Shown piece after piece: positions 1 to 8,791 of a stretch of 43,012 bases of DNA (position 1 is the stretch's first letter; each line of letters begins with the position of its first letter). Origin of the DNA: an uncultured Pelagibacteraceae bacterium (lineage in GTDB: Bacteria; Pseudomonadota; Alphaproteobacteria; Pelagibacterales; Pelagibacteraceae); NCBI GenBank assembly GCA_902604545.1, contig CACKZG010000005.1, positions 1 through 43,012 of the forward strand. Reading direction: 5' to 3'. The notes beneath the pieces were generated by a model, which was not told the DNA's origin, ran no database searches, and saw only the letters and a list, made by a program, of their open reading frames with translations. Both the position numbers and the translations under genes were made by a program.

Positions 1-210
1 ATGTTCAAGCTTAAAAGCATTTACTCTTAACAAGACTAGATTTTCTTTATTGGGATAATGTTTATTTAAAGTTTCCTCTACCTGATCCTCTTCTGAAAAG
101 TGAATATATCCATCTTTAAGATCTTTTTCTGACCCTACATAAGTTCCGGATTGTTTGGCCTTTTGCCACTCATCTTTATCTATAACTTTGAAAATAAATT
201 CTAAATTCAT
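1..210 (-). CDS. DUF952 family protein, C-terminus cut off by window edge
   Basis: The reverse strand is open from an ATG at 210 to base 1, giving 70 residues with no stop, so the C-terminus lies outside the window. The peptide begins MNLEFIFKVIDKDEWQKAK and contains GYIHFSEEDQV near residues 37-47, followed by a stretch ending LVLLRVNAFKLE. The order 'start near a Trp, then G-[YF]-IHFS-x-x-x-QV, then LVLL' is the DUF952 pattern as I know it. The molecular function of that family is not established. The ATG lies 1 bp from the stop of the upstream DUF924 gene, so the two are probably co-transcribed. Confidence 0.7.
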   Translation of the reverse strand, partial: MNLEFIFKVIDKDEWQKAKQSGTYVGSEKDLKDGYIHFSEEDQVEETLNKHYPNKENLVLLRVNAFKLEH

Positions 211-211
211 T

Positions 212-775
212 TCACCAAGAAGAATTTTGACCTTTTAAGAATTCTATTTCTTCTTCAGTAGACTCTCTTCCTAAAATTTCATTTCTATGAGGATATCTAT
301 GAAATTGTCTAATTGCTTTTGTATTATCTTGCCAAAATTTTTTTATTTCATTGTATCCTTCGTGTTCTTTTAAATATTTGTTTAGTAAGTAATAAGCCAT
401 TTCATGATCACTAATTTCCTCACTATGAATTAAAGGTAACAACATAAATAATCTTTGATTTACATTCATAGCTTCTAAATAACCTGAATAAACTGCATCG
501 TTTACAATCAATCTAGTTTTTTGATCTTGAGCAAAAGCTTTTTTGTCATTTCTAAACATATTTCTTGAAAACTGATCAAATAAAATTACTAACGCCAAAC
601 AACTCATAGGGTTATCCTGCCAATCATCATATTCATTTTGAAAAGCTAATTCATAATCTTTTAAAAATTTATCTTTAATTTTTTGATCAAAGTTTTCATC
701 TTTTTTAAAACGCATCTCAGAAGGAGTTTCTTTAAACCAAAAATCTAGAATTGTTTGTGCTCTTTCTGGTATCAT
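212..775 (-). CDS. DUF924 family protein
   Basis: The product is 187 aa, the usual length for DUF924. It opens with AQTILDFWF and carries the conserved block LALVILFDQFSRNMFRN around residues 60-76, then a helical region with LFMLLPLIHSEE near residue 110, as in the TPR-like helical DUF924 fold. No signal peptide or membrane segment is seen. Biochemical function of the family is unknown. The start overlaps the stop of the upstream phosphatase gene by 4 bp (ATGA type), and the stop is 1 bp before the DUF952 start, so the three form one translationally coupled run. Confidence 0.85.
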   Translation of the reverse strand: MIPERAQTILDFWFKETPSEMRFKKDENFDQKIKDKFLKDYELAFQNEYDDWQDNPMSCLALVILFDQFSRNMFRNDKKAFAQDQKTRLIVNDAVYSGYLEAMNVNQRLFMLLPLIHSEEISDHEMAYYLLNKYLKEHEGYNEIKKFWQDNTKAIRQFHRYPHRNEILGRESTEEEIEFLKGQNSSW

Positions 776-1578
776 TCAGCTAATGGTTTTAATAATTTTA
801 AAATCTTTTTATGATTGGCTTTATTATTTGAAACAATAATATTTCCTCCAACAACAGGGTTTTTGTTGCCCCATGTCGTTACTATTGCTCCTGCTGCTCT
901 AACAATTGGCATTATTGGATGAATATCCCAAATCTTATTTGCACATTGTGCAACTATTTCAAGTCTACCTTCTGCTAATTGACAATAAGTCAATGCATCA
1001 AAACATGGAAATTGCATTCTTTTAATAAATTTTTTAATTTTAGATTGTTGTTTTAAAGTTAATTGATTGTGAAATGCAGCTGCTAATTTTGCATTAGTAA
1101 AATTTAATTTAGAGTTAACTTTAAGTTTTCTTTTTTTATTATTTTCAAAAACAAACGCAGAATTTTTATTTACATTTAAATAATATTTTCTCATTTTAGG
1201 AAAATTTGCTAATCCTAAAATTGGTTCTCCATTGAAGTTTAATGAAATGAGATTACTCCAACTAGGATTACCAACAACGTATGATCTGGTTCCATCAATT
1301 GGATCAATTACCCATGAAAACTCACTCTTGGTATTTTTATGACCATATTCTTCACCTATAATTTGGTGATTTGGGAATTTTTTTGAAATTTTAGACCTTA
1401 TAAATTTTTCAAAGGCTTTATCTGATGTTGTTACAGGATCGTAACCTTTGCCTTTCATCTTATTGGTTATCTTAAATGGCTTATTTAACTTGGCGTAATA
1501 AAACTTGGTTAAACTTTTAGCAAGTTGATTTAAAAAGCTTGCATATATTGGATATTTTTTTGTATCAAATTTTTTCAC
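772..1578 (-). CDS. inositol monophosphatase family phosphatase, histidinol-phosphatase (HisN)-like
   Basis: This 268-aa protein shows the metal-binding signatures of the Li-sensitive inositol monophosphatase superfamily: GEEYG at 75-79, IDPIDGT at 91-97 (D92 and D95) and a C-terminal WDIHP at 217-221, where D218 is the usual catalytic-site Asp. It should remove phosphate from a small phosphomonoester. In alphaproteobacteria many such proteins act as histidinol-phosphate phosphatase, and the YVVGNPSW segment after the active site fits that subgroup, but inositol-1-phosphate or 3'-phosphoadenosine phosphate cannot be excluded. The start is GTG with only a weak upstream purine run. It diverges from the plus-strand dioxygenase gene across 67 bp. 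Confidence 0.8.
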   Translation of the reverse strand: MKKFDTKKYPIYASFLNQLAKSLTKFYYAKLNKPFKITNKMKGKGYDPVTTSDKAFEKFIRSKISKKFPNHQIIGEEYGHKNTKSEFSWVIDPIDGTRSYVVGNPSWSNLISLNFNGEPILGLANFPKMRKYYLNVNKNSAFVFENNKKRKLKVNSKLNFTNAKLAAAFHNQLTLKQQSKIKKFIKRMQFPCFDALTYCQLAEGRLEIVAQCANKIWDIHPIMPIVRAAGAIVTTWGNKNPVVGGNIIVSNNKANHKKILKLLKPLAE

Positions 1579-1645
1579 AATGAACTCTTACTATTTAATT
1601 TATGTTGATTAAAGTTAAATTTTAAATAATCCTTAGCTTACTATT
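1579..1645. promoter_or_regulatory. divergent intergenic region between phosphatase and dioxygenase genes
   Basis: This 67-bp AT-rich gap separates two divergently read genes and must hold both promoters. I see no clear inverted repeat and no strong -35/-10 pair. The claim rests on gene orientation. Confidence 0.4.
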
Positions 1646-2749
1646 ATGAAAATCGAGCTAGTTGAAAATAAGGTTTATTTTAATAATGGGTCTGAAAAAA
1701 AAGAAATTCACCCATTCTGGTTAAGAGAAAGAGTTAATGGTGAGGAGTATTTAGATAAAGGAACTCAGCAAAGACTTTTTGATCCTACCTTTTTAAGCAA
1801 TGATGTTTCAATAAATAAGGCAAAACTTAATGAAAAATACTTAGAAGTTAATTTTAATGATGGTGTTAATTCAAAACTAGAAATTGATAAAATTACTTCT
1901 GAGTTTGCTAAAGAAGATATTGTCATAAGGTCTATTGAAAAAATCAAATGGGATTCCTCTTTAAAAAATATAAAAAATTTTGAATACCAAGAAAATTTTT
2001 ATGAGAGCAAAGAAATGCATGATCTACTTGTTTCATTTTATAAATATGGATTTGTTATAGTAAAAAATATTCCAACATCTAAAAATTATATCGTGGAATT
2101 TGCAAATTCTATAGGCAGTGTTCGTAGAACAAATTTTGGAGAATATTTTGACGTAAAATCTAAACCTGATCCAAACGATCTTGCTTATACGTCATTAGCT
2201 TTGGCGCCTCATACAGATAATCCTTATAGAAATCCTGTTCCATGTATTCAACTTTTGCACTGTATTGAAAGTAACGTTTCAGGTGGATTATCAACATTGG
2301 TGGATGGTTATACAGTTACCGAAGATTTGAAAAATGAATACCCAGAATTTTACAAAATATTAACAGAGGTAAAGGTAAGATTTAGATTTATTGATAAAGA
2401 AGTTATTTTAGAGACTATTTCTCCTTTAATTGAACTAAATGATGATAAAAGTTTAAAGCAAGTAAGATTTAGTCCCAGATTAGACTATGTTCCGATATTA
2501 GAAAAAGAAAAATTAGATCTTTACTATCAAGCGAGGAAAAAAATATCTGAAATGTATAATTCAGATAAATATAGAATTGAATTTAAACTAGAACCTAAAG
2601 ACTTAATGATGATGGACAATTACAGGCTTCTCCATGGGAGAACAGCCTATGAAATCAAAGAAGGTGAGAGATTTTTACAGGGTTGTTATATTGATTACGA
2701 TAGTTCTGAAGGAAAGCTTAGACACCTAAAAAGGAAGTTTAATCTTTAA
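1646..2749 (+). CDS. TauD/TfdA-type 2-oxoglutarate Fe(II) dioxygenase, gamma-butyrobetaine dioxygenase-like
   Basis: The 367-aa protein has the two-part layout of gamma-butyrobetaine hydroxylase: an N-terminal DUF971-like domain (about residues 1-95, with HPFWLRERVNG) and a C-terminal jelly-roll oxygenase. The iron triad is visible as H189 and D191 in APHTDNPYRNP plus H330 in LLHGRTAYE; R332 is placed to bind 2-oxoglutarate. Relatives hydroxylate trimethylammonium compounds (gamma-butyrobetaine, trimethyllysine, and TmpA acting on 2-trimethylaminoethylphosphonate). The N-domain lacks the Cys-rich zinc site of animal gamma-butyrobetaine hydroxylase. A quaternary-amine substrate is an inference that fits the dimethylglycine dehydrogenase elsewhere in the window. 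Its stop overlaps the convergent azoreductase-like gene by 11 bp. Confidence 0.8.
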   Translation: MKIELVENKVYFNNGSEKKEIHPFWLRERVNGEEYLDKGTQQRLFDPTFLSNDVSINKAKLNEKYLEVNFNDGVNSKLEIDKITSEFAKEDIVIRSIEKIKWDSSLKNIKNFEYQENFYESKEMHDLLVSFYKYGFVIVKNIPTSKNYIVEFANSIGSVRRTNFGEYFDVKSKPDPNDLAYTSLALAPHTDNPYRNPVPCIQLLHCIESNVSGGLSTLVDGYTVTEDLKNEYPEFYKILTEVKVRFRFIDKEVILETISPLIELNDDKSLKQVRFSPRLDYVPILEKEKLDLYYQARKKISEMYNSDKYRIEFKLEPKDLMMMDNYRLLHGRTAYEIKEGERFLQGCYIDYDSSEGKLRHLKRKFNL

Positions 2750-3326
2750 ATAAATTTTCTATTTGTGCTTCAGCTTCTTTGATTGATTTTTCATAATCTA
2801 GTGCCATTTGGTCTGCACTGATTATATCTACTTTTTCTATACCAAAGAAATTAAGAATAAATTTTAGCCAAGGAGTTAAAAAATCTTCTGAGCTATTTAA
2901 TTTTGTTCCTCCAGAAGTGATAACTAAATAAGCATGTTTGTTTTTTAATAATCCTTCTCTTCTCCCGTTTGGTTTAAATCTAAAAGTCTCACCTATTCTA
3001 GCAGCTAAATCTGACCAAGCTTTAAGAGTTGCAGGAGGACCATAATTGTAAATTGGAGCCGAAATTATTATTACATCACTTTCTTTCAATTCCTTTACAA
3101 GTTTGTCCGAAAGTTTGAACATTTTTTTATGCTCTTCTGTTTGATCTTTTTCATCTATGTTCATTCCAGATTCTGTAAGCCCACTTACAAAAAGCATTTC
3201 ATCATCTAAATCTCTATAAATTAGTTCATCTCCTGGTTTTTTTATTTTATCTAAAAGTTTTTTTGCTAAAGCTCTAGAGGTTGAGCCTTTTTTTCTAGCA
3301 CTAGAGTCTATTTGATAAATCTTCAT
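2739..3326 (-). CDS. FMN-dependent NADH-azoreductase-like flavodoxin-fold oxidoreductase
   Basis: The 195-aa product matches the AzoR (acyl carrier protein phosphodiesterase-named) family. It has an N-terminal phosphate loop region SSARKKGSTSRALAKKL, then APIYNYGPPATLKAWSDLAARIGETFRF near residues 95-125 where FMN and quinone bind, then LVITSGGTK. These soluble dimeric flavoproteins reduce quinones and azo compounds with NAD(P)H and usually protect against quinone stress. The 3' end overlaps the convergent dioxygenase gene by 11 bp. It lies 9 bp downstream of ccdA in the same direction. Confidence 0.85.
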   Translation of the reverse strand: MKIYQIDSSARKKGSTSRALAKKLLDKIKKPGDELIYRDLDDEMLFVSGLTESGMNIDEKDQTEEHKKMFKLSDKLVKELKESDVIIISAPIYNYGPPATLKAWSDLAARIGETFRFKPNGRREGLLKNKHAYLVITSGGTKLNSSEDFLTPWLKFILNFFGIEKVDIISADQMALDYEKSIKEAEAQIENLFKD

Positions 3327-3335
3327 TAATACCTT

Positions 3336-4043
3336 TTATCCGAATTTTTGCATAAAAGGAAAGATTTCAATTATATAAAATCCTATTGCTTGTAATTGAT
3401 TAGTTAAAATTAAAATACCTGTAACTAATAGAGTTATTCCACCAATTTTTGATATTAAACTAATATTTTTCTTAAAATTTTTAGAAAATAATAAAAATCT
3501 TTGAATTAAGTATCCAGATAAAACAAATGGAATAGCGAGACCTAATGAATAAAAAATTAACAATATTACAGCTCTTAATAAAGTTTCTTCAATAGATGCT
3601 AAAGCTAAAATTGAACCTAGAATTGGACCAATGCACGGTGTCCAACCAAAGCCAAAAGCAACACCGATCACATATGGAAAAAGAATATTTCTTGATTCTT
3701 TTGTATCAAATCTTTTTTCAAAATTTAAATAAGGAATATTAATTATTCCAATTAATTGAAGAGAAAAAATTATAATAACTATTCCTGCTGAAATTCTTAA
3801 TACTTCTGAATTTTGTAATAGTGCCTGTCCTAAGAAAGATGCTGATGCCCCTAAAATTACAAATACAGTTGAGAATCCTAAACAAAATAAAATTAATGGA
3901 AAAAAATTTATTTTTTTTTGGTTTAAAATTTCTTGTAAAGATTGACCAGAAATATAAGAAACATATCCTGGAATTAAGGGTAAAACGCATGGAGACAAAA
4001 AACTTATTAGTCCTGCTCCAAAAGCAATTAAGTATTCAAACAT
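3336..4043 (-). CDS. ccdA: CcdA, inner-membrane thiol-disulfide transporter for cytochrome c maturation
   Basis: This 235-aa, very hydrophobic protein has about six membrane segments, as expected for CcdA (the short form of the DsbD membrane domain). The two redox cysteines sit in the family motifs FLSPCVLPLIPGY (C19) and GFGWTPCIGP (C137). CcdA carries electrons from cytoplasmic thioredoxin across the membrane to keep apocytochrome c haem-binding cysteines reduced. No thioredoxin-like partner is adjacent, but a cytochrome c' gene lies elsewhere in the window. The start directly abuts the ppc stop on the same strand, so it may ride on the ppc transcript. Confidence 0.9.
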   Translation of the reverse strand: MFEYLIAFGAGLISFLSPCVLPLIPGYVSYISGQSLQEILNQKKINFFPLILFCLGFSTVFVILGASASFLGQALLQNSEVLRISAGIVIIIFSLQLIGIINIPYLNFEKRFDTKESRNILFPYVIGVAFGFGWTPCIGPILGSILALASIEETLLRAVILLIFYSLGLAIPFVLSGYLIQRFLLFSKNFKKNISLISKIGGITLLVTGILILTNQLQAIGFYIIEIFPFMQKFG

Positions 4044-6734
4044 TTATCCTGTATTTTTCATTGCTGCAGAAATACCTGCTATCGATGTCATTAAAGTATC
4101 TTCAAGAAATTTTTTGTCTAAATTTTTATACTTTTTATTTGTTAATTTATTCATTACATTTGCCTGCAGTATATTTAGCATCTCAGTATAATTATTTCTT
4201 ATAAATAAAGACTTTCTAAATTCTTTTCTCTCTTTTACCACTTCTTTAGGAGTAATTTTATTATGCAATTTGACCAATGCATCAAATTGAAATCTTAATT
4301 TTTTACCAATTCTCTTTAATGAAGCATCAGCTAAATTATTTTCATAAATAACTGATATTTCTGGATCTACTTTAGAAATTACCATATCCAAAATATCCAT
4401 GGTTGATACAAAGTAAGGCCAATTTCTCTCCATGTCAGTCATTGTTCTTTTGAACTTTTTGATTGAACCATATCTCAATGCCTCAGTTGTCCCAAGCCAA
4501 GCAGGTAACATTAATCTAATTTGTGTCCATGCAAAAACCCAGGGGATTGCTCTTAAACTTTGGATGTTATCAACATTCTTTCTTTTGGTTGGTCTTGAAC
4601 CAATCGCAAGTTTTCCAAGTGATTTATGAGGTGTAACAGTTTTAAAGTAACGAATAAAATCCTCACTTTGATTTAAGTATTTTCTATATGAGGATGTTGA
4701 AATTTCTGACATTTTTTGAATTAAATCACGCCAATTTGATTTTGATCTTGGCGGTGGATTTAAAGAAGCATCCATTACAGAGCCTATATAGCTACAAAGG
4801 TTATATTCAGCTAAAGGTTTGTATCCATACTTTTGTTGAATTACCTCCCCTTGATCAGTAATTCTAATTTTACCATTAACAGTTCCTGAAGGTTGTGATT
4901 TTAAAGTAGCCTGAATAGGTCCGCCTCCTCTTCCTGGAGATCCACCTCTACCATGGAAGAAAACAAGATCTATTTTATATTTTTTAGCTAAACTTCTAAG
5001 CTCCTCTTGAAGTTTATATTGATGCCAACTCGCAGATAATTTACCAGCATCTTTACTAGAATCAGAATATCCAATCATTACTTCCTGCTTTGAATTAATC
5101 ATTTTTCTATACCATGAAAGTTTAAATAAATTTGTCATTACACCATTAGCATTTTTTAAATCATCCAAAGTTTCAAAAAGTGGCACAACTCTTAATAAAC
5201 TTTTGCTTTGTGCCTGCATTTGCAAAAAATAAACAGATAAAATATCAGATGCTGTTGAGGTCATTGATATTACATATGCACCTAGGCACTCAATTGGTGT
5301 TTTAGATATCTGTTTGAAAGTATTCCAAACTTCTTTATTTTCTTTATCTTTTATTTTTATTTTATCTACAAAAATTTTTTTTTCTTTTATAGATTTATTT
5401 AACAATTTTACTTTTTCTATTTCGGTTAAAGAAGAATATTTTATATTTTTTTTCTTTTTAAAAATTTCGTTTAAAAGTTTTTCATGTCTATCTGCCTCTT
5501 GTCTTATATCTAATCTTGCTAAATTAATTCCAAAACACCTCACTCTTCTCATTAAATCTAATAGGTCCGCGTTTGCAATATACTCTCCTCGGTTTGCTTT
5601 TAATGATTTTCTTACTTCTCTTAATGGAAGAGTTATTTCATTTTTATTTTGAATTAATTTTTTTTCATCTAAATCTGCATTGTTATTTAAATGATTTTCA
5701 ATTATTTGATGGGTTAGTCTTAACTTATCTCTAATTGGTCTTAAGTAAACTCTATAAGGTTCATAACTGTTTCCTGTTGCTCTTTTTATTTTTGTAGAAC
5801 ATTCTTGCATAGATAAATCTTGTATCAATTTAGTAAGTTCTTTTTCATATAATTTTGCAGCTTGCCATCTAGAAAATAATATTACTTTATTTGTAACTTC
5901 AGCTGTTACATTAGGATTTCCATCTCTATCTCCCCCCATCCATGATCCAAATTGAATTGGATTAAAATCACGTGGCAAATCTTTCTTTAAATTTTTTCTA
6001 AATATGTCGTTAAGTCTTTTGTAAACTTTAGGAATAGTGTCCCATAGACTATCTTCGATAACGGCTAAACCCCACCTTGCTTCATCTAATGGAGATGGTT
6101 TAGTCCTTTTTAGTTCATCTGTTTTCCATATTATTGCGATTTCCGAGTAAAGCTTTCTATCTAATTCAATTATCTTTGATGGATATTTTTTATAGAGATG
6201 TCTTTGCTCCATAATTTCAATTAAATTGGCGTATTTTTGAATTAAAGTTCTCCTTTTTACTTCTGTAGGATGAGCGGTAAGTACAATGCCTATATCAAGT
6301 TTTGTAGCTTGTTCGTAAATTTTTATATCTGGAATTTTTTTATTTTTAAATAAACTTTCTATTATATCTTCAATGAAAAGATTTTGATTTTTACTTTTAA
6401 AATATGGATTTTCAAATTCATTTAACTTTCTCGATGCATCTATTGACTCGGCTAAATTCATTAAATTTAAAACATGTGAAAATGCTCTTGTTAATTTAAA
6501 AGTATTTTTAGGAGAAAGTTTTTTTACTTCTTTTGAAATTTTTGAAAAAATTCTACTTTTGTTTTTATTTGATAAAGTGTTTTTTGATAATAGCCTATAT
6601 TTCTCAACAATTTTAAAAAAAGCTGGACCTTCTTGATCTTTAATTACTCTTCCTAAGAATGTTCCTAATAATCTAATATCTTCTCTTAAAAGCTTTGTAG
6701 GTATTCGCTCATAGTAAAGATCTCTTTTCTTCAT
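4044..6734 (-). CDS. ppc: phosphoenolpyruvate carboxylase
   Basis: The 896-aa protein is full length for bacterial PEP carboxylase, which fixes bicarbonate onto PEP to give oxaloacetate and refill the TCA cycle. The catalytic histidine is in VLTAHPTEVKRRT (H155). The glycine loop FHGRGGSPGRGGGP lies near residue 594, MIGYSDSSKDAGK lies just before it, and the chain ends in the typical SAAMKNTG tail. The N-terminal Ser phosphorylation site of plant enzymes is absent, as in bacteria. The ATG start overlaps the 3' end of the upstream SMP-30 gene by 26 bp, which implies coupled translation. The IlvD-to-SMP-30 sugar-acid genes lie directly upstream. Confidence 0.97.
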   Translation of the reverse strand: MKKRDLYYERIPTKLLREDIRLLGTFLGRVIKDQEGPAFFKIVEKYRLLSKNTLSNKNKSRIFSKISKEVKKLSPKNTFKLTRAFSHVLNLMNLAESIDASRKLNEFENPYFKSKNQNLFIEDIIESLFKNKKIPDIKIYEQATKLDIGIVLTAHPTEVKRRTLIQKYANLIEIMEQRHLYKKYPSKIIELDRKLYSEIAIIWKTDELKRTKPSPLDEARWGLAVIEDSLWDTIPKVYKRLNDIFRKNLKKDLPRDFNPIQFGSWMGGDRDGNPNVTAEVTNKVILFSRWQAAKLYEKELTKLIQDLSMQECSTKIKRATGNSYEPYRVYLRPIRDKLRLTHQIIENHLNNNADLDEKKLIQNKNEITLPLREVRKSLKANRGEYIANADLLDLMRRVRCFGINLARLDIRQEADRHEKLLNEIFKKKKNIKYSSLTEIEKVKLLNKSIKEKKIFVDKIKIKDKENKEVWNTFKQISKTPIECLGAYVISMTSTASDILSVYFLQMQAQSKSLLRVVPLFETLDDLKNANGVMTNLFKLSWYRKMINSKQEVMIGYSDSSKDAGKLSASWHQYKLQEELRSLAKKYKIDLVFFHGRGGSPGRGGGPIQATLKSQPSGTVNGKIRITDQGEVIQQKYGYKPLAEYNLCSYIGSVMDASLNPPPRSKSNWRDLIQKMSEISTSSYRKYLNQSEDFIRYFKTVTPHKSLGKLAIGSRPTKRKNVDNIQSLRAIPWVFAWTQIRLMLPAWLGTTEALRYGSIKKFKRTMTDMERNWPYFVSTMDILDMVISKVDPEISVIYENNLADASLKRIGKKLRFQFDALVKLHNKITPKEVVKERKEFRKSLFIRNNYTEMLNILQANVMNKLTNKKYKNLDKKFLEDTLMTSIAGISAAMKNTG

Positions 6735-7620
6735 TACTTAATATAAATTTTTTTTGTAAAACTCCTCTTACATTTGTTTTTACACTAAAAAAGAATCCTG
6801 AATATCTAAATTTTCGCAAATCTGCTTTGCTCATACCTTTAGTTGCTGTTGAAACGTAAAGTTCTTTGGTATTTTTGTCTCCAAATGTACAATTGGTTAT
6901 ATTTTTTGCAGGAAACTGAATTCTGTGAATTAATTTTGCTTTTTGATTAAAAACAGAAATACAAGCACCATGGAAATGTGCTACCCATAAATTTTTATTT
7001 TTATCTAAAGTCATGCCATCAGGTGCACCATCTTTGATTGAGAATTTTTTAAATATTTTTTTACTAATAAGTTTATTATTTTTGTTTATTTTGATTTTAT
7101 AAATATTTTTTTTTGCGCTATCGGTGTGATAAAAATTATACTGATCAATAAATGCTGGCCCATTAGTAATTCTATAATTTTTATCAACTATTGTTAATTT
7201 AAAATTTTTATCTAATTTATATAATGAACCTTTTTCAATTTTTCTTTCCAAATTGTCCATGGTGCCAAACCAAAGATTTCCAGCAGGATCAGTTTTTCCA
7301 TCATTAATTCTATTTAGTTTCAAATTTGGTTCTATCTTTATTGATTTTAAAATTTTTTTTGTTTTTAAATTTTGTATTCTTAATTCTCCCTGGAGGCCTA
7401 AAATAAAAATATGATCTTTGATATGAGCGATGAAACCAATTTCTTTATTTACTTTAAATATTTTTTTTTTTTTATTTTTAATATTGAAAGAGCAAATTTT
7501 CTTTTTTTTAATATCTACAAAATAAATTGAGTTATGTTCACTAACCCATAATGTTCCTTCACCTAAGGTACATCTTATCTTCCAAAGAGGTTTTGGTTCT
7601 GATGTTTTTATTTTATTCAT
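6709..7620 (-). CDS. SMP-30/gluconolactonase family lactonase
   Basis: The 303-aa beta-propeller protein keeps the divalent-metal residues of SMP-30/gluconolactonase: E21 in TLGEGTLW, N106-D107 in RINDGKTDPAGNLWFGTMD, N153 in ITNGPAF, and D201 in PDGMTLD. The family hydrolyses sugar 1,4- or 1,5-lactones to the open aldonic or aldaric acid in the cytoplasm. Placed directly after the mandelate-racemase-type gene, which it overlaps by 8 bp, it probably opens the lactone made or used in the same pathway. Lys is unusually frequent, in line with the AT-rich genome. The exact lactone cannot be told from sequence. Confidence 0.88.
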   Translation of the reverse strand: MNKIKTSEPKPLWKIRCTLGEGTLWVSEHNSIYFVDIKKKKICSFNIKNKKKKIFKVNKEIGFIAHIKDHIFILGLQGELRIQNLKTKKILKSIKIEPNLKLNRINDGKTDPAGNLWFGTMDNLERKIEKGSLYKLDKNFKLTIVDKNYRITNGPAFIDQYNFYHTDSAKKNIYKIKINKNNKLISKKIFKKFSIKDGAPDGMTLDKNKNLWVAHFHGACISVFNQKAKLIHRIQFPAKNITNCTFGDKNTKELYVSTATKGMSKADLRKFRYSGFFFSVKTNVRGVLQKKFILSNEEKRSLL

Positions 7621-8785
7621 TTACCTCAAACTCCTTTATAAAGTTTTTATCAGGATTAATACCTATACCTATGTTGTTTGTTATTGATGCAAAACCGTTA
7701 TTATTTTTAACTTGGTTTAAAATTGAAAATTCTTCCTTTGACAAATCTGTAATAAAAATATTCTTTTCTGTTGTATCGAACTCAAGCATAGATTTTGATG
7801 GAAATAACCCACCTGGCATATCTGGCTGAGCGGTTAACAAATGTAGGTTAACTGCAATACTAATTGCAGAGCCCCATACATGATTTATCACTGGTATAAA
7901 ATTTGCTTGAGCTAATGCTGCAACTTTTAAATACTCCGTAATTCCGCCTAGTCCACAAACCTCTGGTTGAGCAATATCAATACATTTATTTGATATTAAT
8001 TTGTTCCAACCATATTTGGTAAATTCAGCCTCTCCTCCTGCAATGCTAGTAGAGATTTTTTGTTTTAATTCTCTGTAACCCTCATAATCCTCAGGGGCAA
8101 CAGGTTCTTCAAACCAATAGATATCTAGTTCGTCTAAACCTTTTCCAACATAAAGAGCATCTTTCAAATTATAAGCGTGATTTGCATCAACCATTAATTT
8201 AAAATCTTTTCCAACAGAATCTCTTACAGATTGAACCAACTTTAAATCTTCTTTTGGGCCTAATCCAACTTTCATTTTCATACCTTTAAAATTTTTAGAT
8301 TTTATTTGCTTAGACTCTTCTTTGAACAAGGCGATCAATTCATCAACTGATTTTTTTTGTAACATCATTCCATATCCATAGACTGGAACTTCACTATTAC
8401 ATTTGCCACCAACAAGTTGATAAAGAGGAGCGTTTGTTTTTTTTCCAAGAATATCCCATAAAGCAATATCCACTCCTGATAATGCTTGAATTGGCATGCC
8501 TTTTTGACCGCTATCTCTTAAAAGATTGTATACTTTCTGCCAGATATGTTCTTTGTTTAAAGGATCTTCACCAATTACTAAAGGTTGTATAACCTTTTCA
8601 ACAATAAACTTGTTTGCTAAAGCTATATTTCCAGGACCAAAACATTCACCCCAACCTGTTATTCCTTCGTCTGTTTGAACTTCAACAAGATGGGCTGTAC
8701 GATGTTTATAATATTGTTGTGAATAACCAAGTTCTTTTTCTAACTCATATCTAAGTACATGACTTTTAATAGAAGTTATTTTCAC
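7613..8785 (-). CDS. mandelate racemase/muconate lactonizing enzyme family; D-galactarolactone cycloisomerase or sugar-acid dehydratase-like
   Basis: The 390-aa enolase-superfamily protein has a capping domain, then a barrel with K170-x-K172 (GMKMKVG), metal ligands D200, E226 and E252, and H302 in NHVWGSA. This is the Lys/His acid-base layout of the mandelate racemase subgroup. Segments such as WGECFGPGNIA and LRDSGQKGMPIQALSGVDIALWD look closest, from memory, to Agrobacterium D-galactarolactone cycloisomerase, but fuconate or galactonate dehydratases share the fold. The reaction is therefore either lactone cycloisomerisation or loss of water from a sugar acid. Start is GTG, 6 bp after the FAH gene, without a clear ribosome site, suggesting coupling. 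Confidence 0.85.
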   Translation of the reverse strand: MKITSIKSHVLRYELEKELGYSQQYYKHRTAHLVEVQTDEGITGWGECFGPGNIALANKFIVEKVIQPLVIGEDPLNKEHIWQKVYNLLRDSGQKGMPIQALSGVDIALWDILGKKTNAPLYQLVGGKCNSEVPVYGYGMMLQKKSVDELIALFKEESKQIKSKNFKGMKMKVGLGPKEDLKLVQSVRDSVGKDFKLMVDANHAYNLKDALYVGKGLDELDIYWFEEPVAPEDYEGYRELKQKISTSIAGGEAEFTKYGWNKLISNKCIDIAQPEVCGLGGITEYLKVAALAQANFIPVINHVWGSAISIAVNLHLLTAQPDMPGGLFPSKSMLEFDTTEKNIFITDLSKEEFSILNQVKNNNGFASITNNIGIGINPDKNFIKEFEVNE

Positions 8786-8791
8786 AATTAA

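Noticed and set aside
4432..5652. Open plus-strand frames opposite ppc
   Set aside because: Low-complexity Leu/Phe-rich shadows of a Lys-rich gene on the other strand, with no ribosome sites.
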